NCBI GenBank assembly: GCA_964449675.1
Contig: CAYVAR010000001.1
Span: 96,692 to 160,691, forward strand
Reading direction: 5' to 3'
Length of the DNA: 64,000 nucleotides
Source of the DNA: CAYVAR01 sp964449675
GTDB lineage: Bacteria; Patescibacteriota; Microgenomatia; UBA10105; UBA927
A model generated the notes under the pieces. That model was not told where the DNA came from. It did no database searches and saw nothing but the letters and a program-made list of their open reading frames with translations. Shown here in pieces: positions 32,422-40,875 of the stretch (position 1 is the stretch's first letter; each line of letters starts with the position of its first letter). A program made the translations under genes and the position numbers.

Positions 32422-32985
32422 ATGTCACGAATAGGAAATGCACCAATCATTGTGCCACAGGAAGTTCGTTTAGAAATAAGCGATACGTTAGTACGCATTG
32501 AGGGACCCAAAGGTAAACTTGAACAGAGTATTCCTTCTCACGTTGGTGTGGTTAAAAAAGACGGTACTCTTGTCGTATCGAGTAATGGAAATGGAAAACA
32601 ATCTAATGCATTGCACGGTTTTTTTCGGGCAACCCTCGCTAATGCCATAACCGGAGTCGTTAAAGACTGGAGCAAAACTTTAGAATTATCTGGCGTAGGA
32701 TACCGAGCAGCTGTCAGTAATAATAATCTTACTTTGACAGTCGGATTTTCTCATCCGGTGATTATAACTCCTCCCCAAGGAGTAACACTGAGAGCTTCTG
32801 AAGGAAAAATAATTGTCTCAGGGGTCGATCGCCAACTCGTTGGACAAGTTGCAGCATCTATTCGAAAAGTTAAACCTCCAGAGCCATATAAAGGAAAAGG
32901 GATTAAATATGAAGGAGAATATATACGTAAAAAAGCAGGGAAGTCAGCAAAAGCAGTTGGTGGCGCGCCAGGAGGGACAAAATGA
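32422..32985 (+). CDS. rplF: 50S ribosomal protein L6
   Basis: A 187-residue L6 from ATG 32422 (MSRIGNAPI is the family start; GAGGTG lies upstream). Two L6 repeats are visible, with LELSGVGYRAAV and the C-terminal PEPYKGKGIKYEGEYIRKKAGK. Overlaps rplR by ATGA. Confidence 0.96.
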   Translation: MSRIGNAPIIVPQEVRLEISDTLVRIEGPKGKLEQSIPSHVGVVKKDGTLVVSSNGNGKQSNALHGFFRATLANAITGVVKDWSKTLELSGVGYRAAVSNNNLTLTVGFSHPVIITPPQGVTLRASEGKIIVSGVDRQLVGQVAASIRKVKPPEPYKGKGIKYEGEYIRKKAGKSAKAVGGAPGGTK

Positions 32986-33311
32986 TACCGAGGACAGAAC
33001 AAAGACACAATCGTCAACGTCGTATTCGTGCAGTAATCCGTGGGACAAAGACTATACCGAGAGCAAGCGTTTTTCGTTCACAGGTAAGGATCTCTGTTCA
33101 GCTTATTGATGATAAACAGGCAGTGACGATCGTATCAAGCGTGGCTAAAGGAAAAAATAAAAAAGCTGCGCGTGACCTAGGTCTTGCTGTAGCAACTCTT
33201 GCCAAAGGAAAAGGCATAAAAAAAATCGTTTTTGATCGGGGAGGAAATAAATATCATGGATCAATACAATCGCTTGCAGATGCTATGCGTGAAGGAGGTT
33301 TACAATTTTAA
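32982..33311 (+). CDS. rplR: 50S ribosomal protein L18
   Basis: A 109-residue L18: RHNRQRRIRAVIRGTKTIPRASVFRS, a central VTIVSS, and FDRGGNKYHGSIQSLADAMREGGL. It binds 5S rRNA with L5. Confidence 0.96.
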   Translation: MIPRTEQRHNRQRRIRAVIRGTKTIPRASVFRSQVRISVQLIDDKQAVTIVSSVAKGKNKKAARDLGLAVATLAKGKGIKKIVFDRGGNKYHGSIQSLADAMREGGLQF

Positions 33312-33313
33312 CT

Positions 33314-33790
33314 ATGAAATATCAAAATCTTGCTCAACAACAACGCATGTCGGAATTTGAAGAGAAGATTGTTCAGGTTAACCGTGTATCAAAAAAAACG
33401 AAAGGTGGTAACAAGATTGGCTTTTCTGTCTTGGTTGTAGTTGGAGATCGTAAAGGAAGAGTCGGCGTAGGTTTAGGCGGAGCGCCGGATGTCGCTTCTT
33501 CTGTGCGAAAAGCCGTAAGTTACGCCAAAAAACATCTCTACACGGTCCCTCTAAAAGGGAAAACTATCCCTCATGAGGTGCGACTCAAATTGGGAGCTGC
33601 ACAAGTGCTCCTTAAGCCTGCTCCTGCCGGTACCGGAGTTATAGCAGGTGGCGCGGTACGCGCGGTCGTTGAAGCTTGTGGAATTCGCGATATTGTTTCA
33701 AAAATACTGGGAAGTAAAAATCAAGCGTCAAATGTCTATGCGACCATGGAAGCACTGAAGCATTTTAAAGTTCGAAATACTCAGGCTTAA
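33314..33790 (+). CDS. rpsE: 30S ribosomal protein S5
   Basis: A 158-residue S5: FEEKIVQVNRVSKKTKGG, the LVVVGDRKGRVGVGLG loop and PAPAGTGVIAGGAVRAVVE. rplO follows after 12 bases, so rpmD (L30), normally between them, is absent, as is typical of CPR genomes. Confidence 0.97.
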   Translation: MKYQNLAQQQRMSEFEEKIVQVNRVSKKTKGGNKIGFSVLVVVGDRKGRVGVGLGGAPDVASSVRKAVSYAKKHLYTVPLKGKTIPHEVRLKLGAAQVLLKPAPAGTGVIAGGAVRAVVEACGIRDIVSKILGSKNQASNVYATMEALKHFKVRNTQA

Positions 33791-33802
33791 ATAAAAATCC
33801 AT

Positions 33803-34231
33803 ATGACTTCATCAAGCATACTACCTCTTGTTCGTAAATCAAAAAAACGTCTCGGTCGAGGTCACGGATCCGGAAAAGTAAAAACGTCCGGTCGCGGAAC
33901 GAAAGGTCAAAATGCTCGAGGAAAAGTTCGCCCAGGATTTGAAGGTGGGCAACTCTCTATCATTAAACGGTTGCCGCTTCTTCGTGGGAAAGGAAAAAAT
34001 AAAAGTCAACATACCAAAGCATTTCCATTATCTGTAAAAAAATTAGATACCCTCTCAAAAGAATCGATCATAACGTTGGATATACTAAAGAAACACGGTA
34101 TGATAGAAAAAGATATTTATTCAGTCAAAATACTTGGAAAAGCGACACTTATGAATGCATTCACTGTAAAACTTCCGTGTTCTTTTTGGGCAAAAGCATC
34201 AATTGAAAAAGCAGGAGGTCATGTTGCATGA
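33803..34231 (+). CDS. rplO: 50S ribosomal protein L15
   Basis: A 142-residue L15 with RKSKKRLGRGHGSGKVKTSGRGTKGQNARGK and GFEGGQLSIIKRLP. Coupled to secY by ATGA. Confidence 0.96.
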   Translation: MTSSSILPLVRKSKKRLGRGHGSGKVKTSGRGTKGQNARGKVRPGFEGGQLSIIKRLPLLRGKGKNKSQHTKAFPLSVKKLDTLSKESIITLDILKKHGMIEKDIYSVKILGKATLMNAFTVKLPCSFWAKASIEKAGGHVA

Positions 34232-35517
34232 ACAAGTTGCTTGCACCTCTTATACATAGTTGGAATACTCCGCAGCTGCGGCGAAAAATACTTATAACCG
34301 CAGGGCTTTTTGTCGTTTTTCGCATTTTTGCCCATATCCCGATTCCTGGGGTTGATAGGACAAAGCTTGCATTGCTTTTTTCTCAGAATCAATTTTTAGG
34401 ACTACTGGATATATTTTCAGGAGGGACGCTCGTCAATTTCTCGATTATGGCGTTGGGACTTAACCCATATATTAACGCGTCGATTATCTTACAACTTCTC
34501 ACTATCGTGTTTCCAAAATTAGAGGAACTGTCTAAAGAAGGCGATTATGGGAGAGAAAAAATCAATCAATATACTAGATTTCTTACAGTACCGCTTGCAA
34601 TATTGCAGTCGATAGGGATGTTTGCACTTCTTCGAAATCAAGGAATAATTACCACAGGAGATCCCTTAAACCTAATTACGATTATCGTTACGATGGCGAC
34701 AGGAACAATGTTTGTGATGTGGCTTGGAGAGCTTATCACTGAATATGGCATAGGCAATGGTATTTCTCTTCTCATATTTGCAGGTATCGTAGGACGACTT
34801 CCGCTCACATTTGGTAAAACATTATCGGTTGTCAATGCAGAAGCATATACGAATCTCGCTATGTTCGCTGGTCTTGCCATTATTGTGATTGCTGCAACAG
34901 TGTATGTAAATGAAGCCGTACGAAAAATTACTGTGCATTACGCCAGGCGAGTGAGAGGAAATAAAATTTATGGAGGTTCATCATCGTACTTACCGCTTCG
35001 GGTAAATCAAGCGGGAGTTGTGCCGATCATCTTTGCTGTATCGCTTGTTCTTCTCCCGTCACTTCTTGGAGGATTTCTGTCACAGGTAAGAAGTCCTCTT
35101 GCTTCAAATGTCGGAAGACTCCTCACGGGTTTATTTAATCCAAACGGTATATCATATAATATTATCTATTTCTTACTTGTCATAGGATTTACGTATTTTT
35201 ACACCGCAATTACCTTTAACCCGACAAAAATAGCCGGCGAAATTCAAAAATATGGAGGTTTTATTCCCGGTATTCGACCAGGAGGGCCAACAGCATCTTA
35301 CCTTAACTACATTCTTACGCGCATTACGCTTGCAGGAGCGCTATTTTTAGGTATGATAGCAATATTCCCGTCTCTTGCTCGCGGTACGACTGGCGTTACG
35401 ACCCTTCTTGTTGGAGGAACTGGGGTACTTATCGTAGTTTCTGTTGTGCTTGAGACAGTAAAAACACTTGAAGCGCAGCTTGTCATGAGAAATTATGATG
35501 GATTTTTAAAGGAGTAA
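34228..35517 (+). CDS. secY: Preprotein translocase subunit SecY
   Basis: A 429-residue ten-span channel protein: RIFAHIPIPGVDR, the plug-region SGGTLVNFSIMALGLNPYINASII, VNQAGVVPIIFA and FIPGIRPGGPTASYLNYILTRIT. It forms the Sec pore for export and membrane insertion. Standard position after rplO. Confidence 0.97.
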   Translation: MNKLLAPLIHSWNTPQLRRKILITAGLFVVFRIFAHIPIPGVDRTKLALLFSQNQFLGLLDIFSGGTLVNFSIMALGLNPYINASIILQLLTIVFPKLEELSKEGDYGREKINQYTRFLTVPLAILQSIGMFALLRNQGIITTGDPLNLITIIVTMATGTMFVMWLGELITEYGIGNGISLLIFAGIVGRLPLTFGKTLSVVNAEAYTNLAMFAGLAIIVIAATVYVNEAVRKITVHYARRVRGNKIYGGSSSYLPLRVNQAGVVPIIFAVSLVLLPSLLGGFLSQVRSPLASNVGRLLTGLFNPNGISYNIIYFLLVIGFTYFYTAITFNPTKIAGEIQKYGGFIPGIRPGGPTASYLNYILTRITLAGALFLGMIAIFPSLARGTTGVTTLLVGGTGVLIVVSVVLETVKTLEAQLVMRNYDGFLKE

Positions 35518-35620
35518 ATCTCAAATCACAAATCTCAATATCCAACAACGTAAAAAGAATTTTATAAATAAATTTTCCGTCCATGTTGGTCATTGTGATT
35601 TGGTTATTGAGATTTGAAAT
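35518..35620. repeat. CAAATCTC-word hairpin spacer before adk
   Basis: Left arm ATCTCAAATCACAAATCTCA, right arm GTGATTTGGTTATTGAGATT; central CCAACAACG/CCATGTTGG also pair partly. No ORF. Confidence 0.6.
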
Positions 35621-35622
35621 CT

Positions 35623-36198
35623 ATGCATATAGTTTTTTACGGTCCGGAAGGATCAGGCAAAGGCACACAGGCGAAGCTTATAAGCAACGCATTGAAGCTT
35701 CCGATTTTGACATCAGGTGACTTAGTCCGCGATGCTGCGACCAATGACAAAGGGATTATCGGAGAAGTATGCCGTCAGGCGCTTACCGAAGGCAAATATG
35801 TCGCAGATAGTGAAATGTTTGTGTTATGGAAATGGAGACTTAAAGAAGATGATGCGAAAGACAACTGGATCATGGATGGGTTTCCTAGAAATATTGAACA
35901 AGCCAAGTTTCTCGACGATAAGCTTGATAAATATGGTTACAAAGTCGACAAGGTCTTCTATCTCAATCTGAGCGAACAAGAATCGTACCGAAGACTTATC
36001 AAACGCGGAAGGCCGCTTCATGAAGGGAGTTCGGAGCTTCACGATTCACCGGAGCGTATCAAGCAGCGGTTAGAGATATATAAACAAGGCGAGCAAGATG
36101 TGTTAGAGTATTTTCGACAAAGGGGAGTGCTTATAGAAATTAATGCAGATCAATCAATTGAAGAAGTCCACAAGGCAATCATGTCGCATATGTCATGA
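35623..36198 (+). CDS. adk: Adenylate kinase
   Basis: A 191-residue kinase (AMP + ATP to 2 ADP) with P-loop GPEGSGKGTQ, the AMP-site TSGDLVRDA and DGFPRNIEQAKFL. The LID is short and lacks zinc Cys. ATG 35623 is preferred over the TTG at 35614. It overlaps the next kinase gene by ATGA. The secY-adk-map order is typical. Confidence 0.94.
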   Translation: MHIVFYGPEGSGKGTQAKLISNALKLPILTSGDLVRDAATNDKGIIGEVCRQALTEGKYVADSEMFVLWKWRLKEDDAKDNWIMDGFPRNIEQAKFLDDKLDKYGYKVDKVFYLNLSEQESYRRLIKRGRPLHEGSSELHDSPERIKQRLEIYKQGEQDVLEYFRQRGVLIEINADQSIEEVHKAIMSHMS

Positions 36199-36743
36199 AT
36201 GAACCTCAGCTTATAGCTATCGTTGGTATGCCGGGTGCTGGAAAAAGTACCGCAGCAGATTTTTTTAGAGAAAAAAACATTCCGGTGCTTCGATTTGGTG
36301 ATCAAACAGACATTGGGCTTAAGGAACTCGGACTGGAACGCAACGAAAAAAATGAAAGAGAGTATCGGGAAAAATTGCGACATGATCTGGGTATGGCTGC
36401 AATGGCTATAAAAATCGAGCCAAGAATTCGAGATGCAGCAAAACAAGCTGATCGCGTCGTATTGGATGGCATGAGAAGTTTAGAAGAATATATTTTTCTC
36501 AAAGAAAAATTTCCACAATTAAAAGTATTATGTATATATGCTTCACCCGAGCTTCGTTACCAGCGCCTCGCAACACGCTCAGTTCGCCCGCTAACAAAAA
36601 CTGAATCTCGCCGGCGTGATTTCGCTGAGATTCAAAATCTCAATTCCGGTGGTCCAATTGCGATTGCTGATTACCTCATAAAAAATGAGAGAAGTAATGA
36701 ACATTTTATTGGCAAACTTGAAAAATACCATACTTCTTTATGA
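36195..36743 (+). CDS. Dephospho-CoA kinase-like P-loop NMP kinase
   Basis: The 182-residue product has P-loop GMPGAGKSTAADFF, a central DRVVLDGMRSLEEY and the arginine-rich RYQRLATRSVRPLTKTESRRRD. The pattern is that of dephospho-CoA kinase or archaeal-type nucleotide kinases; substrate uncertain. Coupled on both sides by ATGA between adk and map, so expression is tied to them. Confidence 0.75.
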   Translation: MNEPQLIAIVGMPGAGKSTAADFFREKNIPVLRFGDQTDIGLKELGLERNEKNEREYREKLRHDLGMAAMAIKIEPRIRDAAKQADRVVLDGMRSLEEYIFLKEKFPQLKVLCIYASPELRYQRLATRSVRPLTKTESRRRDFAEIQNLNSGGPIAIADYLIKNERSNEHFIGKLEKYHTSL

Positions 36744-37519
36744 TCGATAGTAAAACTCCGCAAGATATAGCGGTTATGGTCCAAGGAGGAAAGAGGCTCG
36801 GGAATATTCTTGCGGAACTTCTCCGTATAGCCCAGCCCGGTATACCTCTTCTTGAAATTGATGCCCGAGCTAGTGATTTTATAAAAAAATCTGGTGGTAC
36901 TGCATCATTTAAGACCGTTCGAGATTATAAATGGGCGACGTGTTTATGCGTCAATGAGGTCGTTGTTCACGGAATTCCGACACCCTATGTGCTTAAAGAC
37001 GGAGACGTATTAACCATTGACATCGGACTGTTATATGAAGGATTACACACAGATACGGCGTGGACCAAAATAACTCAAAACTCAAAACTCAAAACTCAAA
37101 ACTCAGAAGAAAAAGAGAAATTTCTAAACGTTGGAGAAGAGGCGCTTTGGAAAGCAATCGAACAAGCAACGATAGGCAATCGCGTCGGGCATATATCAAA
37201 AACGATTCAGGAGATTATTGAAAAGGCTCGGTATAATGTTGTAAAGACACTCGTGGGTCATGGAGTTGGCAAGACTCTCCACGAAGAGCCGCAAATACCA
37301 GGGATACTCAAGCTTCCTCTCGAAAAGACACAAGAGCTTGTGGAGGGCATGACGATTGCCATTGAAGTAATTTATGCTATGGGTGAGGCGGAAATAGTCT
37401 ATGACAATAATGATGGGTGGACGCTTGCGAGCAAAGATCGGTCTCTCACGGCTGTTTTTGAGCATACGATAGCTATCACGCGTTCCGGTCCGTTAGTCTT
37501 GACCAAAGGGGATAAATGA
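36740..37519 (+). CDS. map: Methionine aminopeptidase, type I, with repeat-derived insertion
   Basis: The 259-residue product removes N-terminal Met from new proteins. Metal ligands are visible in LTIDIGLLYEGLHTDTAWT (two Asp), GHGVGKTLHEEP (His), MTIAIEVIY (Glu) and VFEHTIAI (Glu). Residues about 112-122 (TQNSKLKTQNSEE) come from five tandem AACTCAA heptamers, the word that fills spacers at 16190 and 25318. The insertion sits in a surface loop after the second Asp ligand, so activity may be kept. An infA promoter lies in its 3' end. Confidence 0.93.
   Translation: MIDSKTPQDIAVMVQGGKRLGNILAELLRIAQPGIPLLEIDARASDFIKKSGGTASFKTVRDYKWATCLCVNEVVVHGIPTPYVLKDGDVLTIDIGLLYEGLHTDTAWTKITQNSKLKTQNSEEKEKFLNVGEEALWKAIEQATIGNRVGHISKTIQEIIEKARYNVVKTLVGHGVGKTLHEEPQIPGILKLPLEKTQELVEGMTIAIEVIYAMGEAEIVYDNNDGWTLASKDRSLTAVFEHTIAITRSGPLVLTKGDK
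37072..37106. repeat. AACTCAA x5 tandem array inside map
   Basis: Five 7-bp units (35 bases) of AACTCAA, the last ending in G. The array lies in frame within the coding sequence. Confidence 0.75.
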
Positions 37520-37578
37520 GATACAATACCCCATAGCGAGTTCTCCATGGGCGTGATGGAGAATTTTTTGCGTCGCTA
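37499..37578 (+). promoter_or_regulatory. infA promoter followed by a leader terminator
   Basis: TTGACC (37499-37504), 17 bases, TACAAT (37522-37527). Transcription should start near 37534, at the first base of a nested hairpin: TAGCGA/TCGCTA outside, TTCTCCAT 37541-37548 with ATGGAGAA 37556-37563 inside, then six Ts. The terminator thus lies wholly in the infA leader, 12-50 bases before the start codon, as expected for an attenuator. It could also end the map transcript. Confidence 0.65.
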
Positions 37579-37589
37579 TAAGGATAATC

Positions 37590-37808
37590 ATGGCACATCA
37601 AGGGAGCATTGAGTTAGAAGGGGAAGTCGTAGAATCTTTGCCAAATACGTTATTTCGTGTAAAGATTCCCAACGGACGGATAGTTCTTTGTCATTTATCA
37701 GGAAAAATGCGACTGCATTTTATTCGACTCATGCCGGGAGATAAGGTGAAATTAGAGATGACGCCGTATGATGGGACAAAGGGAAGAATTACGTACCGTT
37801 TAAAATAG
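37590..37808 (+). CDS. infA: Translation initiation factor IF-1
   Basis: A 72-residue OB-fold protein: IELEGEVVESLPNTLFRVKIPNG, HLSGKMRLHFIRLMPGDKV, RITYRLK. Standard place before rpmJ and rpsM. Confidence 0.97.
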   Translation: MAHQGSIELEGEVVESLPNTLFRVKIPNGRIVLCHLSGKMRLHFIRLMPGDKVKLEMTPYDGTKGRITYRLK

Positions 37809-37812
37809 AATG

Positions 37813-37905
37813 TGATACCAATATACGAATGCATGCGAATGATACGAATAAAATTGTAATTATATTCGTAGTATTAGTATCAATTCGTATATTAGTATCG
37901 TGTAG
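37813..37905. repeat. TACGAAT-word hairpin spacer (infA-rpmJ)
   Basis: Left arm: GATACCAATATACGAATGCA, GATACGAAT; right arm: ATTCGTAGTATTAGTATC, ATTCGTATATTAGTATCG. Same family as 19586-19675 and 38545-38655. Confidence 0.65.
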
Positions 37906-37914
37906 CGAAAGCGT

Positions 37915-38028
37915 ATGAAAGTTCGAGCAAGTATTAAACCCATGTGTAATAAGTGTAAAATCGTCAGGCGACGCGGCCGAGTATACATCATTTGTGATAA
38001 CCCGAAGCACAAGCAGAGACAGGGATGA
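37915..38028 (+). CDS. rpmJ: 50S ribosomal protein L36
   Basis: A 37-residue zinc protein: MKVRASIKPMCNKCKIVRRR, then GRVYIICDNPKHKQRQG. The C-C-C-H zinc ligands are all present. It is easily missed because of its size but sits in the standard infA-rpmJ-rpsM position. Confidence 0.97.
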   Translation: MKVRASIKPMCNKCKIVRRRGRVYIICDNPKHKQRQG

Positions 38029-38037
38029 GAATCGATA

Positions 38038-38112
38038 ATTAGTTAGTTGGTTACTTCGTTACTTAGAAAATCAATACGCCAAGTAACTAAGCAACCAAAT
38101 AACAAAGTAACT
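38038..38112. repeat. GTTACTT-word hairpin spacer (rpmJ-rpsM)
   Basis: Left arm TTAGTTAGTTGGTTACTTCG; right arm CCAAGTAACTAAGCAACC, AACAAAGTAAC. No ORF. Confidence 0.7.
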
Positions 38113-38121
38113 TTTTCCAAT

Positions 38122-38538
38122 ATGGTTCGTATAGTTGGAGTAGATATACCAAGCGAAAAAAGAGTTGATATCGCTTTAACCTACCTTTATGGCATTGGGA
38201 GGGCAAATGTTGTGGGACTTTTACAAAAAACGCAAATAGATCCTGCCAAACGCACGAATTCTCTATCCGATGATGAAGTCAGCCGCATCGCAAAAATCTT
38301 AGAAAAAGATTACCTTGTAGAAGGAGATTTACGAAGAAAAGTTTCAGATGCGATCAAACGACTTGGCGATATCGGTAGTTACCGAGGTATGAGGCACGCA
38401 AAAAAATTACCAGCTCGCGGCCAACGAACTCGTTCAAATGCTCGTACAAAACGGGGAAAGCGTGTGACGATCGGTGCGATGAAAAAAGATGATCGAGTAA
38501 AAGTAGGAGATAAGGCACCAACGGAAGAGAAGAAATAA
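38122..38538 (+). CDS. rpsM: 30S ribosomal protein S13
   Basis: A 138-residue S13 from ATG 38122 (MVRIVGVDIPSEKRVDIAL); the longer frame reads through the repeat spacer. GIGRANVVGLLQ and RGMRHAKKLPARGQRTRSNARTKRG identify it. The C-terminal tail of about 20 residues is longer than usual. Confidence 0.95.
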   Translation: MVRIVGVDIPSEKRVDIALTYLYGIGRANVVGLLQKTQIDPAKRTNSLSDDEVSRIAKILEKDYLVEGDLRRKVSDAIKRLGDIGSYRGMRHAKKLPARGQRTRSNARTKRGKRVTIGAMKKDDRVKVGDKAPTEEKK

Positions 38539-38544
38539 TATGCG

Positions 38545-38655
38545 ATTCCAAAATACGAATGCATCTACACGATACCAATATACGAATTGATACTAATGAT
38601 ACGAATATATAATCCATTCGTATAATTCGAATGCATTCGTATATTTGTATCGCAC
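38545..38655. repeat. TACGAAT-word hairpin spacer (rpsM-rpsK)
   Basis: ATACGAATGCATCTACACGA and TACGAATTGATAC on the left; ATTCGTATAATTCGAATGCA, TTCGTATATTTGTATCG on the right. No ORF. Confidence 0.65.
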
Positions 38656-38679
38656 TGTCGTATAGGAGAATCGATAGTT

Positions 38680-39051
38680 ATGTCAATAACTAAACATAAG
38701 CAACTCAATCCAAAGGGCAAAGTGTTTATTACGGCAACATTTAATAATACCATTGTGACAATAACCGATATGTCCGGTAATACACTTTATTGGGGTTCAT
38801 CTGGGCTTGTTGGGTTTAAAGGTGCACGCAAGGCCACTCCCTATGCAGCAACAACAGCAGTAGAAGCAGTAGCACGGAAAGCTCAAGATGCCGGACTTCG
38901 GGAAGTCGAAGTTTTCATAAAAGGCCCTGGCTCTGGTCGAGATGCAGCGCTTCGGGCACTCAAGGCCGTAGGATTACAAATTACTCTTATTGCAGATGTT
39001 ACGCCGATACCGCATAACGGAGTACGTGCGAAGAAGAAACGAAGGGTATAA
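38680..39051 (+). CDS. rpsK: 30S ribosomal protein S11
   Basis: A 123-residue S11: GKVFITATFNNTIVTITD, KGARKATPYAATTAVEA, VFIKGPGSGRDAALRAL and DVTPIPHNGVRAKKKRRV. Confidence 0.97.
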   Translation: MSITKHKQLNPKGKVFITATFNNTIVTITDMSGNTLYWGSSGLVGFKGARKATPYAATTAVEAVARKAQDAGLREVEVFIKGPGSGRDAALRALKAVGLQITLIADVTPIPHNGVRAKKKRRV

Positions 39052-39054
39052 AAC

Positions 39055-39131
39055 GTTAGTTAGTTATTTAGTTACTTCGTTACTTAGTAAAACAAAAACC
39101 GAGTAACCAACTAACTAAGTAACCAAGTAAC
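39055..39131. repeat. GTTACTT-word hairpin spacer (rpsK-rpsD)
   Basis: GTTAGTTAGTTATTTAGTTA and CTTCGTTACTTAG on the left; GAGTAACCAACTAACTAAG, TAACCAAGTAAC on the right. Confidence 0.7.
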
Positions 39132-39139
39132 TTTTAAAC

Positions 39140-39760
39140 ATGGCAAGATATACAGGACCAAAAAATAGACTTTCACGAAGAGAAGGCATTGATCTAGGAC
39201 TAAAAACCGTAGGATCTAAGTCTCATGCGAATTTACTCAAAAGGCTCAATGTAGCGCCAGGTATGCACGGCGTGAAAGGAAGACGAAAGCAATCTGATTT
39301 TGGTTTGCAACTTCGAGAAAAACAGAAAGTAAAGCGTATGTATGGACTTCTCGAGCGACAGTTTCGAAAAAATTTTGAACGAGCAAAAAAATGGAGGGGT
39401 AATACGGGAGAGAAACTACTTGAATTTCTCGAACGAAGGCTAGATAATACAATTTTTCGATTGGGGCTTGCGCCGACTCGTGCACTCGCAAGACAGCTTG
39501 TATCTCATAGACACGTTTTTGTGGACGGGAAACGAATCAATATACCCTCTTACCTTGTTTTTTCCGGGCAAGTCATCTCATTGACAGGTAAAGCCATGGA
39601 AATACCGGCAGTAAAAAAAATGTTAAGTGAGGTAGCGACGAAAGTTCCGCAGTGGGTGATGAGGGAAGGTCCGGTTGGTAAAATCGTTCGAAGTCCGATT
39701 CGCGCTGACATATCAGAGGATATAAACGAACAGTTGATCGTAGAACATTATTCACGTTAA
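39140..39760 (+). CDS. rpsD: 30S ribosomal protein S4
   Basis: A 206-residue S4: ARYTGPKNRLSRREG, the LREKQKVKRMYGLLERQFRK helix and the S4 RNA-binding domain RRLDNTIFRLGLAPTRALARQLVSH. Zinc Cys of the N-terminus are absent. Confidence 0.97.
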   Translation: MARYTGPKNRLSRREGIDLGLKTVGSKSHANLLKRLNVAPGMHGVKGRRKQSDFGLQLREKQKVKRMYGLLERQFRKNFERAKKWRGNTGEKLLEFLERRLDNTIFRLGLAPTRALARQLVSHRHVFVDGKRINIPSYLVFSGQVISLTGKAMEIPAVKKMLSEVATKVPQWVMREGPVGKIVRSPIRADISEDINEQLIVEHYSR

Positions 39761-39764
39761 GAAA

Positions 39765-39855
39765 GGAACAGATGAGCACATGATGCAAAGCAACATGATG
39801 AGCACATGAAAATCTTGTGTTTTTTATGTTCTTTGAGTCACGTGCTAATCATGTG
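39765..39855. repeat. GAGCACATG-word spacer (rpsD-rpoA)
   Basis: GATGAGCACATGATG and ACATGATGAGCACATGA are repeated on the left; CACGTGCTAATCATGTG is complementary on the right. Confidence 0.5.
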
Positions 39856-39861
39856 TATCGT

Positions 39862-40782
39862 ATGATGGAGCCAAATTTTTCTACAAAGACTGAAGTTGAA
39901 AAACAAGATTATGGTCTCTTTGTACTTGAGCCGCTCGAACAAGGATACGGACAAACGTTAGGAAATAGTTTACGCCGAGTGTTGCTTTCATCTTTACCAG
40001 GGTGGGCTATCACTTCAGTAAAAATTGGAACTGTCGCACATCAATTTACAACGATTTCCGGGGTGAAAGAAGATGTTGTTGAACTACTACTAAATTTAAA
40101 AAAAGTTCGCTTACTCGGAGAAGATGCCGAATCTGTAAAAATTGTATTGTCAAAAAAAGGTTCGGGAGAAGTCCATGCTCGCGATTTTGACGTTCCGAGT
40201 GGAATGACGATTGCAAACCCTGATCTTGTTATCGCTACCCTTAGCGATAAGAAAGCAAGTCTAGATATTGAAGCAGTTGTCAGTCGAGGCTACGGATATG
40301 TGACAAGCGATGAACAACATTTAGACGAAGTAGGTGTCATGGCGCTAGACGCGCTATATTCTCCGGTTGTTCGGGTCAACTATCGAGTAGAGGCTACTCG
40401 TGTCGGTCGAATGACTAATCTTGATCGTTTAGTCATAGAGATTTGGACAGATGGAACTATCATGCCTCTTGGAGCTCTTAAAAGTGCAGCAAAAATTCTT
40501 GTTTCATACATGCTTCAGGTGTACGAGCCAAAAGCAACTGGTATGCAAGATACGATTGCTGTTACCCCAGCCATCTCAGATGAAATTCTTAAGATGCGCA
40601 TCGAGGAACTGGACATCCCAACTCGCATCGTCAATGCGCTTTCACATGGAGGCATTGAGACTATTGGGCAGTTACTCGGAACACCGAGACTAGATCTCAT
40701 GAAAGTCAAAAATTTAGGTTCAAAATCTCTTGCTATTGTTGAAGAGAAATTGCGAGAAAAAGGAGTAGCGCTCACCGTATAA
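39862..40782 (+). CDS. rpoA: RNA polymerase alpha subunit
   Basis: From ATG 39862 (or 39865) about 306 residues. The N-terminal domain has EPLEQGYGQTLGNSLRRVLLSSLPG for dimerisation and beta/beta' contact; the C-terminal domain has TRIVNALSHGGIETIGQLL and LMKVKNLGSKSLAIVEEKL for DNA and activator contact. The longer frame from 39817 reads through the repeat spacer. Confidence 0.96.
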   Translation: MMEPNFSTKTEVEKQDYGLFVLEPLEQGYGQTLGNSLRRVLLSSLPGWAITSVKIGTVAHQFTTISGVKEDVVELLLNLKKVRLLGEDAESVKIVLSKKGSGEVHARDFDVPSGMTIANPDLVIATLSDKKASLDIEAVVSRGYGYVTSDEQHLDEVGVMALDALYSPVVRVNYRVEATRVGRMTNLDRLVIEIWTDGTIMPLGALKSAAKILVSYMLQVYEPKATGMQDTIAVTPAISDEILKMRIEELDIPTRIVNALSHGGIETIGQLLGTPRLDLMKVKNLGSKSLAIVEEKLREKGVALTV

Positions 40783-40784
40783 CG

Positions 40785-40855
40785 TTAAGTAGTAACACAC
40801 GTTACTTCGTTACTTAGAAAGAAATAAAACGTATTTACCAAGTAACCAAGTAACT
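40785..40855. repeat. GTTACTT-word hairpin spacer (rpoA-rplQ)
   Basis: ACGTTACTTCGTTACTTAG on the left; ACCAAGTAACCAAGTAAC on the right. Confidence 0.7.
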
Positions 40856-40875
40856 GGCCTTGCGATTTAACTATT

